NCBI RefSeq assembly: GCF_008632075.1
Contig: NZ_VWVM01000005.1
Location: 96,010 to 160,009, forward strand
Source: Candidatus Pantoea gossypiicola
GTDB lineage: Bacteria; Pseudomonadota; Gammaproteobacteria; Enterobacterales; Enterobacteriaceae
Reading direction: 5' to 3'
DNA length: 64,000 bases
Shown here: piece after piece, positions 17,466 to 25,494 of the stretch
Layout of the letters: every line of letters starts with the position of its first letter
Numbering within the stretch: position 1 is the first letter of the stretch
Position numbers and translations under genes: made by a program
Notes under the pieces: model-generated
The model's input: the letters and a program-made list of their open reading frames with translations, nothing else
What the model was told of the DNA's origin: nothing
Database searches by the model: none

Positions 17466-18599
17466 ATGGAACATTTAGTGGCACTGCGCCGCGACCTGCA
17501 TGCGCACCCGGAGCTGGGTTTCCAGGAGCAGCGCACCAGCGACATCGTGGCGAACTTTCTGCACCAGCTGGGCATCGAGGTGCATCGCGGCATGGGTAAA
17601 ACCGGCGTGGTCGGGATACTGAAGAAGGGCAGCAGTAAACGCATGATTGGCCTGCGCGCCGACATGGATGCGCTGCCGATGCAGGACCAGGGCGGCACGG
17701 AATGGCAAAGTCAGGCAGAGCAGGTGAGTCATGCCTGTGGCCACGATGGTCATACCGTGATGCTGCTGGGTGCCGCTGAAAAACTGGCACGGGACGTCAG
17801 CTTTGACGGCAACGTCTGCTTTATCTTCCAGCCTGCTGAAGAGGGAATGGCGGGTGCAAAAGCGATGATCGACGACGGTCTGTTCAGTCGCTTTCCCTGT
17901 GAGGCGGTCTACGCCATTCACAACTGGCCGGAACTGCCGCTCGGTCAGGTACAGACTCGCCCTGGCCCGATTATGGCAGCAGCCGACCGCTTTGATATCC
18001 GGGTGCTGGGCGGCGGTGGTCACGCCGCGCAGCCTCACCTGACGCGTGACACTTTGCTGGCGACCAGCGAGCTGGTGGTACAGCTCAATACGCTGGTTTC
18101 TCGCGCCCTGGATCCGTGCGAAACCGCGCTGCTTACCGTCACACGGATGCAGGGCGGCTTTTCACACAACATGATCCCGGCCGAGGCGAGTATCACCGGC
18201 ACGGTGCGTACCTTTAGCCCGGCGGCGCAGGATACGATTGAAGCACGGCTTCGCCAGATGGCAGAGCACGTCACGGCGGCTCATGGGTTGCACGCAGAAG
18301 TGAGCTATCAGCGTTACTACCCGGCGACGATGAACAGCGCGACGGAAGCGCAGTTTTGCCTTGAAGCGCTGACGCAGGCAGGCATCCCGGCTGACGCCGC
18401 GGCCAGACCCGCGCTCACCTCGGAAGATTTCGCTTTTATGCTTCAGGCGCGTCCCGGTGCCTATCTGTGGCTGGGATCGTCGCCCTGTAAGCCATTGCAC
18501 CATGCCGCATATGACTTTAACGATGCGCTGATCCCCCATGGCGTTAACGTTTTTGTCGCGCTGGTACGCCAGGCACTGGCAGAGAAATTTCCCTGCTGA
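17466..18599 (+). CDS. M20-family amidohydrolase (N-acyl amino acid / hippurate hydrolase type)
   Basis: This 377-residue metallopeptidase-like enzyme begins LRRDLHAHPELGF, the amidohydrolase signature. Metal ligands appear as ACGHDGHT, QPAEEGMAG and HNWPELPLG, with a final His in PLHHAAYDFND. A dimerisation domain lies at about residues 170-285. Members remove acyl groups from amino acids or split N-acyl amides. The ATG is one base after the previous stop codon TAA (17462-17464), so it is coupled to it. It would release a free amino acid or diamine for the aminotransferase that follows. Confidence 0.85.
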   Translation: MEHLVALRRDLHAHPELGFQEQRTSDIVANFLHQLGIEVHRGMGKTGVVGILKKGSSKRMIGLRADMDALPMQDQGGTEWQSQAEQVSHACGHDGHTVMLLGAAEKLARDVSFDGNVCFIFQPAEEGMAGAKAMIDDGLFSRFPCEAVYAIHNWPELPLGQVQTRPGPIMAAADRFDIRVLGGGGHAAQPHLTRDTLLATSELVVQLNTLVSRALDPCETALLTVTRMQGGFSHNMIPAEASITGTVRTFSPAAQDTIEARLRQMAEHVTAAHGLHAEVSYQRYYPATMNSATEAQFCLEALTQAGIPADAAARPALTSEDFAFMLQARPGAYLWLGSSPCKPLHHAAYDFNDALIPHGVNVFVALVRQALAEKFPC

Positions 18600-18712
18600 A
18601 TGCAGCGGGATTTTGACAGGAAATGCCGCTGCCTCGGGAATTACGGCAGCGTGAGAAACCAGCGGGTTGCGATACTTGAGCCAACCGAACGTTACGTGGA
18701 TGAGGGTTTAAA

Positions 18713-20029
18713 ATGCAGAATGTCATGGCAGAGCAGCAAGCATACTCCGATAACAGCCTGTTACTGGATGCACGCGAGCAGAACGTGCCGCGCGGTGTAG
18801 TGACCGCCCATCCGCTGGTGATTGAACGCGCCAGAGGCAGTGAAGTGTGGGACGTTGAGGGCAATCGCTATCTTGACTTTGTTGGCGGTATTGGCGTGCT
18901 GAATGTCGGCCACAATCACCCGGCGGTAGTCAATGCAGTGACCCGCCAGCTTGGTCTGGTGTCACACGCCTGTTTTCAGGTGGTGGCCTATCCGGGCTAC
19001 ATCGAGCTGGCGCAGCGGCTGAATAAACTGGTGGGCGGCGATGAGGCGTACAAAAGTGTCTTCTTCACCAGCGGTGCCGAAGCGGTGGAAAATGCGGTGA
19101 AAATTGCCCGCTCACACACCCAGCGCCCCGGCATCATCGCGTTTGATGGCGCGTTTCATGGCCGCACGCTGCTGGGCGTCACCCTGACCGGCATGTCCGC
19201 GCCGTACAAACAGAACTTTGGCCCGTTCCCCGGCGACATCTATCGTCTTCCCTTCCCGAATCCACTGCACGGCGTGACGGAAGCGGACTGCCTGAAGGCG
19301 CTGGATCAGCTATTCGCGGTGCAAATCCTGCCGGAGCGTGTGGCGGCGATTATCATTGAACCGGTTCAGGGCGATGGCGGCTTCCTGCCAGCCGGGCCAG
19401 CCTTTATGCAGGCGCTGCGTCGCATTACCAGCCAGCACGGTATTCTGCTGATTTGTGATGAAGTGCAGTCCGGCTTCGGACGTACCGGCACGATGTTCGC
19501 CTTCCAGCAGCTGGGTATCAAACCGGATTTAATCACTCTGGCAAAAAGTCTGGGCGGCGGTCTGCCCATTTCCGGCGTAGTCGGTCGGGCGGCGATCATG
19601 GATGCGCCCACGCCTGGCGGGTTAGGCGGCACCTATGGCGGCAACGCGCTGGGCTGTGCGGCGGCGCTGGCGGTGCTGGATCTGTTTGAGCATGAGAACC
19701 TGCTGCAGCGTTCCTGTCAGCTCGGTGAACAGCTCAATGCCCGTCTGCGACAGCTGGCGGATAAATATGCCTGCATTGGTGACGTGCGCGGCGTGGGCTT
19801 TATGCAGGCGGTGGAAATCCTCGATTTCGAAACCGGCCGTCCCGATGCGGCGCTGACCCAGAAGATCCTCGACAGCGCCTGTCAGGAAGGGCTGCTGCTG
19901 ATTAAGTGCGGCCTGCATCGGAACACTATCCGTTTCCTGGCACCGCTGGTTACCACCGACTCACAGCTGGAAGAGGCGCTGCATATTTTCGATATTGCGC
20001 TGGCCCGTGCCACCGGGCGGCTGGGTTAA
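18713..20029 (+). CDS. Class III aminotransferase, GABA/diaminobutyrate transaminase-like
   Basis: The 438-residue PLP enzyme resembles GabT: VWDVEGNRYLDFVGGIGVLN at the N-terminus, SGAEAVENAVKIAR for the phosphate pocket, ICDEVQSGFGRTG with the pyridine-binding Asp, and the Schiff-base Lys in LITLAKSLGGGLP. It transfers a terminal amino group to 2-oxoglutarate, yielding a semialdehyde that GabD (3678-5135) or the 5582 dehydrogenase could oxidise. The start ATG 18713 lies behind GAGGGT; ATG 18725 is an alternative. It is the last gene of the nitrogen-type operon, 113 bp after the amidohydrolase. Confidence 0.85.
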   Translation: MQNVMAEQQAYSDNSLLLDAREQNVPRGVVTAHPLVIERARGSEVWDVEGNRYLDFVGGIGVLNVGHNHPAVVNAVTRQLGLVSHACFQVVAYPGYIELAQRLNKLVGGDEAYKSVFFTSGAEAVENAVKIARSHTQRPGIIAFDGAFHGRTLLGVTLTGMSAPYKQNFGPFPGDIYRLPFPNPLHGVTEADCLKALDQLFAVQILPERVAAIIIEPVQGDGGFLPAGPAFMQALRRITSQHGILLICDEVQSGFGRTGTMFAFQQLGIKPDLITLAKSLGGGLPISGVVGRAAIMDAPTPGGLGGTYGGNALGCAAALAVLDLFEHENLLQRSCQLGEQLNARLRQLADKYACIGDVRGVGFMQAVEILDFETGRPDAALTQKILDSACQEGLLLIKCGLHRNTIRFLAPLVTTDSQLEEALHIFDIALARATGRLG

Positions 20030-20194
20030 ACCCTATTCCTCATTGATTTTGTTGGATTAATTTGAAAATCTCCCGCTGGTATAACCACTGCGAAGCGCTG
20101 GCGCGTTTGCAGTAAAGCATGTTATATCTTCGGGAGGTTCTGAACATTTGATTGCGCGCCTGGCCCAACAGGCTCTGACAATGAGGGGGGTGCT

Positions 20195-20707
20195 ATGAAC
20201 GGCTTAATGAAACTCGACCGCATCGACATCAACATCCTGGTGCAACTCCAGAAAGATGGCCGTATCAGCAACGTTAACCTCGCCGACGCCGTAGGCCTCT
20301 CGCCCAGCCCCTGTCTGCAACGGGTCAAACGTCTGGAACAGGCCGGTTTTATCACCGGTTATGAAGCGCACATTAATCTCACCCGCATCACCGATTCAGT
20401 GACCGTCTTTACCGAAGTCACCCTGTCCGGCCATCGCCGCGAAGATTTTATGAAATTTGAAAGTGCGATGCGCGACGTCGATGAACTGATGGAGTGCCAT
20501 CTGATCACCGGCGGCTATGACTATCTGCTGCGCTTTATTACCCGCAGCATTGAACATTACCAGGAAGTGATTGAGAAGATGCTCGACGCGCAGATCGGCA
20601 TCGATAAGTACTTCAGCTATATCGTCATCAAATCCCCCATCATGAAAAGCAGCGTGCCGTTGCGATCGCTCATCGGCAAACATAATTCGGTCGAATTCGG
20701 CGTATAA
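20195..20707 (+). CDS. Lrp/AsnC-family transcriptional regulator
   Basis: This 170-residue regulator has an N-terminal winged helix (LDRIDINILVQLQKDGRISNVNLADAVGLSPSPCLQRVKRLEQAGFI) and a RAM ligand domain from about residue 75 (TVFTEVTLSGHRREDFMKFE, LITGGYDYLLRF). Such proteins commonly sense an amino acid and control neighbouring catabolic genes. It lies between the aminotransferase and the GNAT-hydantoinase genes, all on the same strand, and may control either group. The ATG 20195 follows GAGGGGGG; in-frame ATG 20207 is an alternative. A degenerate -24/-12-like sequence at 20077 is not convincing. Confidence 0.85.
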   Translation: MNGLMKLDRIDINILVQLQKDGRISNVNLADAVGLSPSPCLQRVKRLEQAGFITGYEAHINLTRITDSVTVFTEVTLSGHRREDFMKFESAMRDVDELMECHLITGGYDYLLRFITRSIEHYQEVIEKMLDAQIGIDKYFSYIVIKSPIMKSSVPLRSLIGKHNSVEFGV

Positions 20708-20716
20708 CGGGCGGTC

Positions 20717-20746
20717 GCCCCTCGCCACCTCCCCGGTGGAGAGGGC
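20717..20746 (+). terminator. Hairpin after the Lrp-type gene
   Basis: GCCCCTCGCCACC and GGTGGAGAGGGC pair almost completely around TCCCC, beginning 10 bases after the stop codon at 20705-20707. No T run follows, so termination strength is uncertain. Confidence 0.5.
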
Positions 20747-20961
20747 GGCCACACGCATTGTTTCTGTCTGCTGTTCACCTCAACTAACGTTGCTCACAGA
20801 CGGTCCTTCCTTTTGCCCTTTAACCTTTGCGATTTTTCCCTCAGCATAAAATTTTTTCCCTGCCCAAAATTCAGTCGCTCTGTCCGGTTTTGTCGCGTGC
20901 TACGGCCTTAATCGTTGAGCGAAGCCTTTTACACTGAATTCAACCGATACAAGGAGTTGTC

Positions 20962-21408
20962 ATGGACTCATTACAGATTGCTGACCAGCAGTGGCAGCGC
21001 GATGCGTTCACTGTCTCTACCGATCGCCAGCGGCTCGATCTGGCCTGGATCCACATCCAGCTGGCGGAGAAGTCCTACTGGGCCAAAGGCCAGCCGGAAG
21101 CGAAAACCCGGCGGGCGATTGCCGGTTCCCTGCCGTTTGGCCTCTATCACCAGCAGGCACAGATTGGCTTTGCCCGACTGATCACCGACTACACCCGCTT
21201 TGGCTGGCTGTGCGACGTGATGATTGATGAAAACTGGCGTGGTCACGGACTGGGTAGCTGGCTGGCGACCTGTGTTCGTGAACACCCGGAGCTGCAAACG
21301 GTGCATCGCTGGATGCTCTCAACCCAGGATGCGCATCAGGTCTACCAGCGGCTCGGCTGGCGTGTGGTGCAGCATCCCGAGACGCTGATGGAATTTCCCC
21401 CTTCCTGA
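20962..21408 (+). CDS. GNAT-family N-acetyltransferase, tabtoxin-resistance-like
   Basis: A 148-residue single-domain acetyltransferase with the acetyl-CoA loop WRGHGLGSWL near residue 95 and a typical C-terminus (VYQRLGWRVVQHPE). The context IARLITDYTRFGWLCDVMID is characteristic of small enteric GNAT proteins of unknown substrate. The ATG follows AAGGAG. The hydantoinase pair starts 18 bp after its stop, so it is probably the first gene of that operon. Confidence 0.8.
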   Translation: MDSLQIADQQWQRDAFTVSTDRQRLDLAWIHIQLAEKSYWAKGQPEAKTRRAIAGSLPFGLYHQQAQIGFARLITDYTRFGWLCDVMIDENWRGHGLGSWLATCVREHPELQTVHRWMLSTQDAHQVYQRLGWRVVQHPETLMEFPPS

Positions 21409-21426
21409 CACTGGAGTTAACCCGAT

Positions 21427-23472
21427 ATGCGATACCGCGTTGGCGTGGATATTGGTGGTTCCTTTACCGATTTCGCCGTGCTCGATCAGCAAACGAACCA
21501 GATCCACACCCTGAAGGTCCTGTCGCGACCGGACAAGCCCGGCAGCGAAATCTTAACCGGGCTGGCGCAGTTTCAGCAGCAGCAGGGCATTGATCCCGCT
21601 GAGATTGGCTACTTCACTCACGGTACCACGGTAGGCATCAACGCGGTGATCCAGCGGCGCGGCGTGCGGCTGGCGCTGTTTGCTACCGAGGGCTTCTGCG
21701 ATGTGCTGGAGCTGGCCCGGCTGAAAATTCCGCATATCCACGACCTTTTCTCACGGCGTGCAGCACCGCTGATTACCCGCGACAGGGTGTTTGCCATCCG
21801 CGAACGCAGTGACGCGCAGGGCAACATACTGCAACCCGTGGATCGCCAGAGCGTGCTCAACGCTATCGATCAGGCACGCGCCGCCGGCTGTCAGGGCATT
21901 GTGGTCTCGCTGCTGCACAGCTATCGCAACCGACACAATGAAGCGGCGGTAAAAGCGATTATCGATGAGGTGGCACCTGAACTGCTGACCTCCTGTTCCG
22001 CCGACATCTGGCCGATCATCCGCGAATATGAACGCACCATTACCGCCACCATCAACGCTTACGTGCAGCCGATGGTGATCCACTACCTGGAATCCTTTGA
22101 GCAGGCACTGCAACGGCTTGGCGTGAAGCCGCCGCCGCGCATCACCAAATCCAACGGCGGGGTCATGGGCGTCGACCAGGCGAAGCGCGAATGTGTGCAG
22201 ATGGTGCTCTCCGGCACCGCCTCCGGCGTGATTGGTGCCAGTTACCTCGCCAGCGCCTGCGGTTTTGACAAAATTCTCAGCCTGGATATCGGCGGTACCA
22301 GCGCCGACGTGGCGGTGATCATCGACGGCAAGGTGGCGCAGGGCAACGGCGAGATCATCGGGGATTTCCCGATCTTTATTCCTTCCGTCGCTGTGACTTC
22401 GGTGGGTCAGGGCGGCGGCTCGCTGGCGTGGATTGATGGGCAGGGCGTATTGCAGATGGGGCCGGACAGCGCCGGTTCGCTGCCGGGCCCGGTCTGCTTC
22501 CAGCGCGGCGGCACGCAGCCGACCGCCACCGATGCCTTTGCCGCCTGCGGCATGATGGGCCATGGCGCACTGGGTTATGACGCGGTGACGGTGGATGTCG
22601 CCGCCGCCTGTGCCGCCTGGCAGCCGCTGGCGGATGCGCTCGCGATTTCGGTCGAAGAAACCGCCGAAACTGCTATCCAGCTGGCCATCTCCAGCATGTA
22701 CAGCGACACCAGCGGCCTGCTGTCACGCTTTGGCCTCGATCCCCGTGAATTCTGGTTCCTGGCCTTTGGTGGCGCGGGACCGATGATGGGCTGTTTTCTC
22801 GCTCGCGAACTGAACATGAAAGGAGTAATCGTGCCGCCGACGCCGGGCGTGCTCTCCGCGCTGGGCGGGCTGGTAGCGGACATCCGTAACGATTTTATCC
22901 GCACACTCTACGGCGATCTGACGCCTGCGCTGGCCGACACCTTAGCCAGTGAAGCCGAAGCCTTGCAGCAGCGCGCCTGCGGCTGGCTGACGCAGGAGCA
23001 CGGCAGCGACATGTCCTACAGCCTGCAGTTCAGCGCGGATATGCGCTATCGCGGTCAGTCTTTTGAGATCGACGTGCCGCTGGAGGCGATCTGGCTGACA
23101 CAGGCGGACTTTGCTGCGCTGCATGACGCCTTTGATCGTCAGCACCAGCAGCTGTTTGGTCACTGCGACCCGCAGGCGCCCGTGCAGCTGATCAACCTGC
23201 GGCTGGTCATCGCCTCGCCGACGCCGAAACCGGTACTCAATACACTTCCCTCCGCCACAGCACCCGTCCCGGTGCTGAAACAGACCAGAGCCTGGATCGA
23301 CGGCGGCTGGCATCAGGTCGATTTAGTGCTGCGCTCTGTGCTGCGCGCCGGACATCAGCTCAGTGGCCCGGTCATCATCGCCCAGGACGACTGCACCACC
23401 TGCGTGCCGCCCGGCATGGGCGTCACGGTCGACTCATTCGGTAATCTGCTCATCACGGCGAACGAGGCATAA
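21427..23472 (+). CDS. Hydantoinase/oxoprolinase subunit A (HyuA-like)
   Basis: The 681-residue protein is a member of the hydantoinase A / 5-oxoprolinase N-terminal family with an actin-like ATPase fold. VGVDIGGSFTDFAVLD (phosphate 1 motif) opens the chain, GTTVGINAVIQRRG follows, and LSLDIGGTSADVAVI forms the second phosphate motif near residue 285. With HyuB it couples ATP cleavage to opening of a cyclic amide such as N-methylhydantoin or 5-oxoproline; some homologues are acetone-carboxylase-like. Here it starts 18 bp after the GNAT gene, and hyuB follows after one base. Substrate unknown. Confidence 0.85.
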   Translation: MRYRVGVDIGGSFTDFAVLDQQTNQIHTLKVLSRPDKPGSEILTGLAQFQQQQGIDPAEIGYFTHGTTVGINAVIQRRGVRLALFATEGFCDVLELARLKIPHIHDLFSRRAAPLITRDRVFAIRERSDAQGNILQPVDRQSVLNAIDQARAAGCQGIVVSLLHSYRNRHNEAAVKAIIDEVAPELLTSCSADIWPIIREYERTITATINAYVQPMVIHYLESFEQALQRLGVKPPPRITKSNGGVMGVDQAKRECVQMVLSGTASGVIGASYLASACGFDKILSLDIGGTSADVAVIIDGKVAQGNGEIIGDFPIFIPSVAVTSVGQGGGSLAWIDGQGVLQMGPDSAGSLPGPVCFQRGGTQPTATDAFAACGMMGHGALGYDAVTVDVAAACAAWQPLADALAISVEETAETAIQLAISSMYSDTSGLLSRFGLDPREFWFLAFGGAGPMMGCFLARELNMKGVIVPPTPGVLSALGGLVADIRNDFIRTLYGDLTPALADTLASEAEALQQRACGWLTQEHGSDMSYSLQFSADMRYRGQSFEIDVPLEAIWLTQADFAALHDAFDRQHQQLFGHCDPQAPVQLINLRLVIASPTPKPVLNTLPSATAPVPVLKQTRAWIDGGWHQVDLVLRSVLRAGHQLSGPVIIAQDDCTTCVPPGMGVTVDSFGNLLITANEA

Positions 23473-23473
23473 C

Positions 23474-25432
23474 ATGGCGATTGACGGACGTAACTTACAG
23501 ATCCTGGCGAATTACTGCGCCGCCGCGGCCGATGCGATGGCCTTTACGCTGATGCGCACCGCGCACTCCACCTTCGTGAAAGAGACGGAAGACTTTTCCT
23601 GCCAGATCGTCAGCCGCAGCGGGCTGGCATTTGCCTCGCCGCGCAGCTTCGGCGCGCCCTGGTACAGCGGCATCGACTATGCGCCGGTGCTGGCGCTGAT
23701 AGAGGAGTACGCCGAGGGCGACATCTGCATCACCAACGACGCCTATGCCGGCAACGTGGCGACTCACTCGCCCGATATCCACATCTGGAAGCCAGTGTTC
23801 CATCAGGGCGAAATCGTCTGCTTCGTGGTGGGTCACATTCATAACACCGACGTCGGCGGCGCAGTGCCCGCCTCGCTGTCGCGTGCGCTGACCGATATCG
23901 TGCAGGAGGGGATCCGCATCCCGCCGCTGAAGATCATGCAACAGGGGCAGCTCAACGAGGAGGTTGCCAGCATTATGCGGCTCAACGTCCGGGTGCCGGA
24001 CCAGAACTGGGGCGATTTTAAGGCGCAGCTGGCGTCGGTGAACGTGGGCGAGCGCAAAATCCACGACATCATTACCCGGTTTGGCATTGATGATTTTTTG
24101 CAGGGCATTGAGGGCATTCTCGATTACGCCGAAGCGCAGGCGCGCACGATTATCAGTACCATTCCCGACGGTGAATACTTTTATGCCGACTACGCCGATG
24201 AAGATGGCGAGGGCGGCTATCCCTGCCGCATCGCCATTACGCTGCGGGTGCAGGGCGATCGGCTGGAGCTGGACTATACCGGCAGCGATCCGCAGCTGGC
24301 GTCGTCGCTGAACATGCCGACCGGCGGGCGCGAGCGGCATCCGCTGGCGCTGGTGGGCGTCACCTATGTGCTATCAACGTTGGACCGTTCGCTGCTGCTT
24401 AACGCCGGTACGCTGCGACCCACCCGGGCAATTCTGCCGCCAGGCACGGTGATGAACTGCGAAGCGCCTGCGGCGGTGGGGATGCGCTCGCTGACCTGTG
24501 CGCTGTCGCAGATTGCAACGATTGGCGTTTTTTCGCTGGCGATGCCAGACCGTCTGCCCGCGAATTCACCGGGCGGCAACTCGATCATGAACATCCGCAC
24601 CCAGACGCACAACCGCAGCGTGGTCGCCTCACTGGGTCCGGTGGGCGGCGGCGCAGGTGGCACGCCGCGTCATGATGGACCCGACGGTTCCGGCGGGCTT
24701 TCCGCCTTTCTGAAAAATACCCCGATTGAGATCAACGAAGCGGAAGTGCCGATTCGCTTCCATCGCTACGGCCTGGCGCAGGACAGCGCCGGTGCCGGTC
24801 GCTATCGCGGCGGCTTAGCCACCGAAATGGCGTTTGAAATTTTCGCCCCCAATACCACGATCACCGCGCGCAACCGTAACCGGTCAGTGTTTGCCTCGGC
24901 GGGTGTAGTGGGCGGGCAGAGCGGCGCGCTGTCGACCTTCCGTACCCGGCGCAACGGAGAGGTTATTAATCACGGTAACACCGATGTGATCCACTGCCAG
25001 CCGGGTGATGTGGTCGACGTACGCGGTCCCGGCGCGGGCGGTTACGGCCTGCCATCGCAGCGTAATAGTGAGGCGGTCATGCAGGATGTGCGCTGCGGCT
25101 ATCTCAGCGTGGCGGCGGCCAGGGCGCAGTATGGGGTAGTGGTCGTGGATAACCGCGTGGATCGTGAAGCGACAGAACGCCTGCGTGCCGACATGCCACA
25201 GCAGCCTGCGCACCATTTTGAGCATGGTGAAGCACGCCAGCGCTTTGAAACGCTCTGGACGCCTCAGCGTTATCGGTTACTGACGACTTTTCTGGCAACC
25301 GCGCCGGTGAGCTGGCGTCACTTCCTGAAAACCCAGGTATTCCGTGCCGTGGAGGAGACAGGCGAAACGGCGGATATGGCGCAAATATTCAGTGATTTGC
25401 GTCAGCGATACCCGGCAATGGCCAACAGTTAA
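23474..25432 (+). CDS. Hydantoinase/oxoprolinase subunit B (HyuB-like)
   Basis: The partner of the preceding subunit, 652 residues long. The start is ATG 23474 (MAIDGRNLQILANYCAAAAD), since the longer frame reaching into hyuA has no ribosome site. Family features include FVKETEDFSC near residue 35, ITNDAYAGNVATHSPD, VVGHIHNTDVGG, and the Gly-rich GPVGGGAGGTPRHDGPDG. The two subunits probably form a cytosolic complex that opens a five-membered cyclic amide. Nitrogen release from hydantoins or pyroglutamate fits the general theme of the region. Confidence 0.85.
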   Translation: MAIDGRNLQILANYCAAAADAMAFTLMRTAHSTFVKETEDFSCQIVSRSGLAFASPRSFGAPWYSGIDYAPVLALIEEYAEGDICITNDAYAGNVATHSPDIHIWKPVFHQGEIVCFVVGHIHNTDVGGAVPASLSRALTDIVQEGIRIPPLKIMQQGQLNEEVASIMRLNVRVPDQNWGDFKAQLASVNVGERKIHDIITRFGIDDFLQGIEGILDYAEAQARTIISTIPDGEYFYADYADEDGEGGYPCRIAITLRVQGDRLELDYTGSDPQLASSLNMPTGGRERHPLALVGVTYVLSTLDRSLLLNAGTLRPTRAILPPGTVMNCEAPAAVGMRSLTCALSQIATIGVFSLAMPDRLPANSPGGNSIMNIRTQTHNRSVVASLGPVGGGAGGTPRHDGPDGSGGLSAFLKNTPIEINEAEVPIRFHRYGLAQDSAGAGRYRGGLATEMAFEIFAPNTTITARNRNRSVFASAGVVGGQSGALSTFRTRRNGEVINHGNTDVIHCQPGDVVDVRGPGAGGYGLPSQRNSEAVMQDVRCGYLSVAAARAQYGVVVVDNRVDREATERLRADMPQQPAHHFEHGEARQRFETLWTPQRYRLLTTFLATAPVSWRHFLKTQVFRAVEETGETADMAQIFSDLRQRYPAMANS

Positions 25433-25494
25433 CGGCGATGGCTCATCGTCTACTACGCTTTAAGTCTGTAAGGACAACGAGGGGAAACGCGACG

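Noticed and set aside
5582..20029. Ectoine degradation cluster
   Set aside because: An M20 deacylase, GabT-like transaminase and Lrp gene fit in part, but no ectoine hydrolase or ectoine transporter type was found and the FAD, HAD and GhrA genes do not belong to it.
20077..20092. Possible sigma-54 promoter before the Lrp-type gene
   Set aside because: Only the GG and GC dinucleotides fit (TGGTATA-ACCA-CTGCG); the rest of the consensus is missing.
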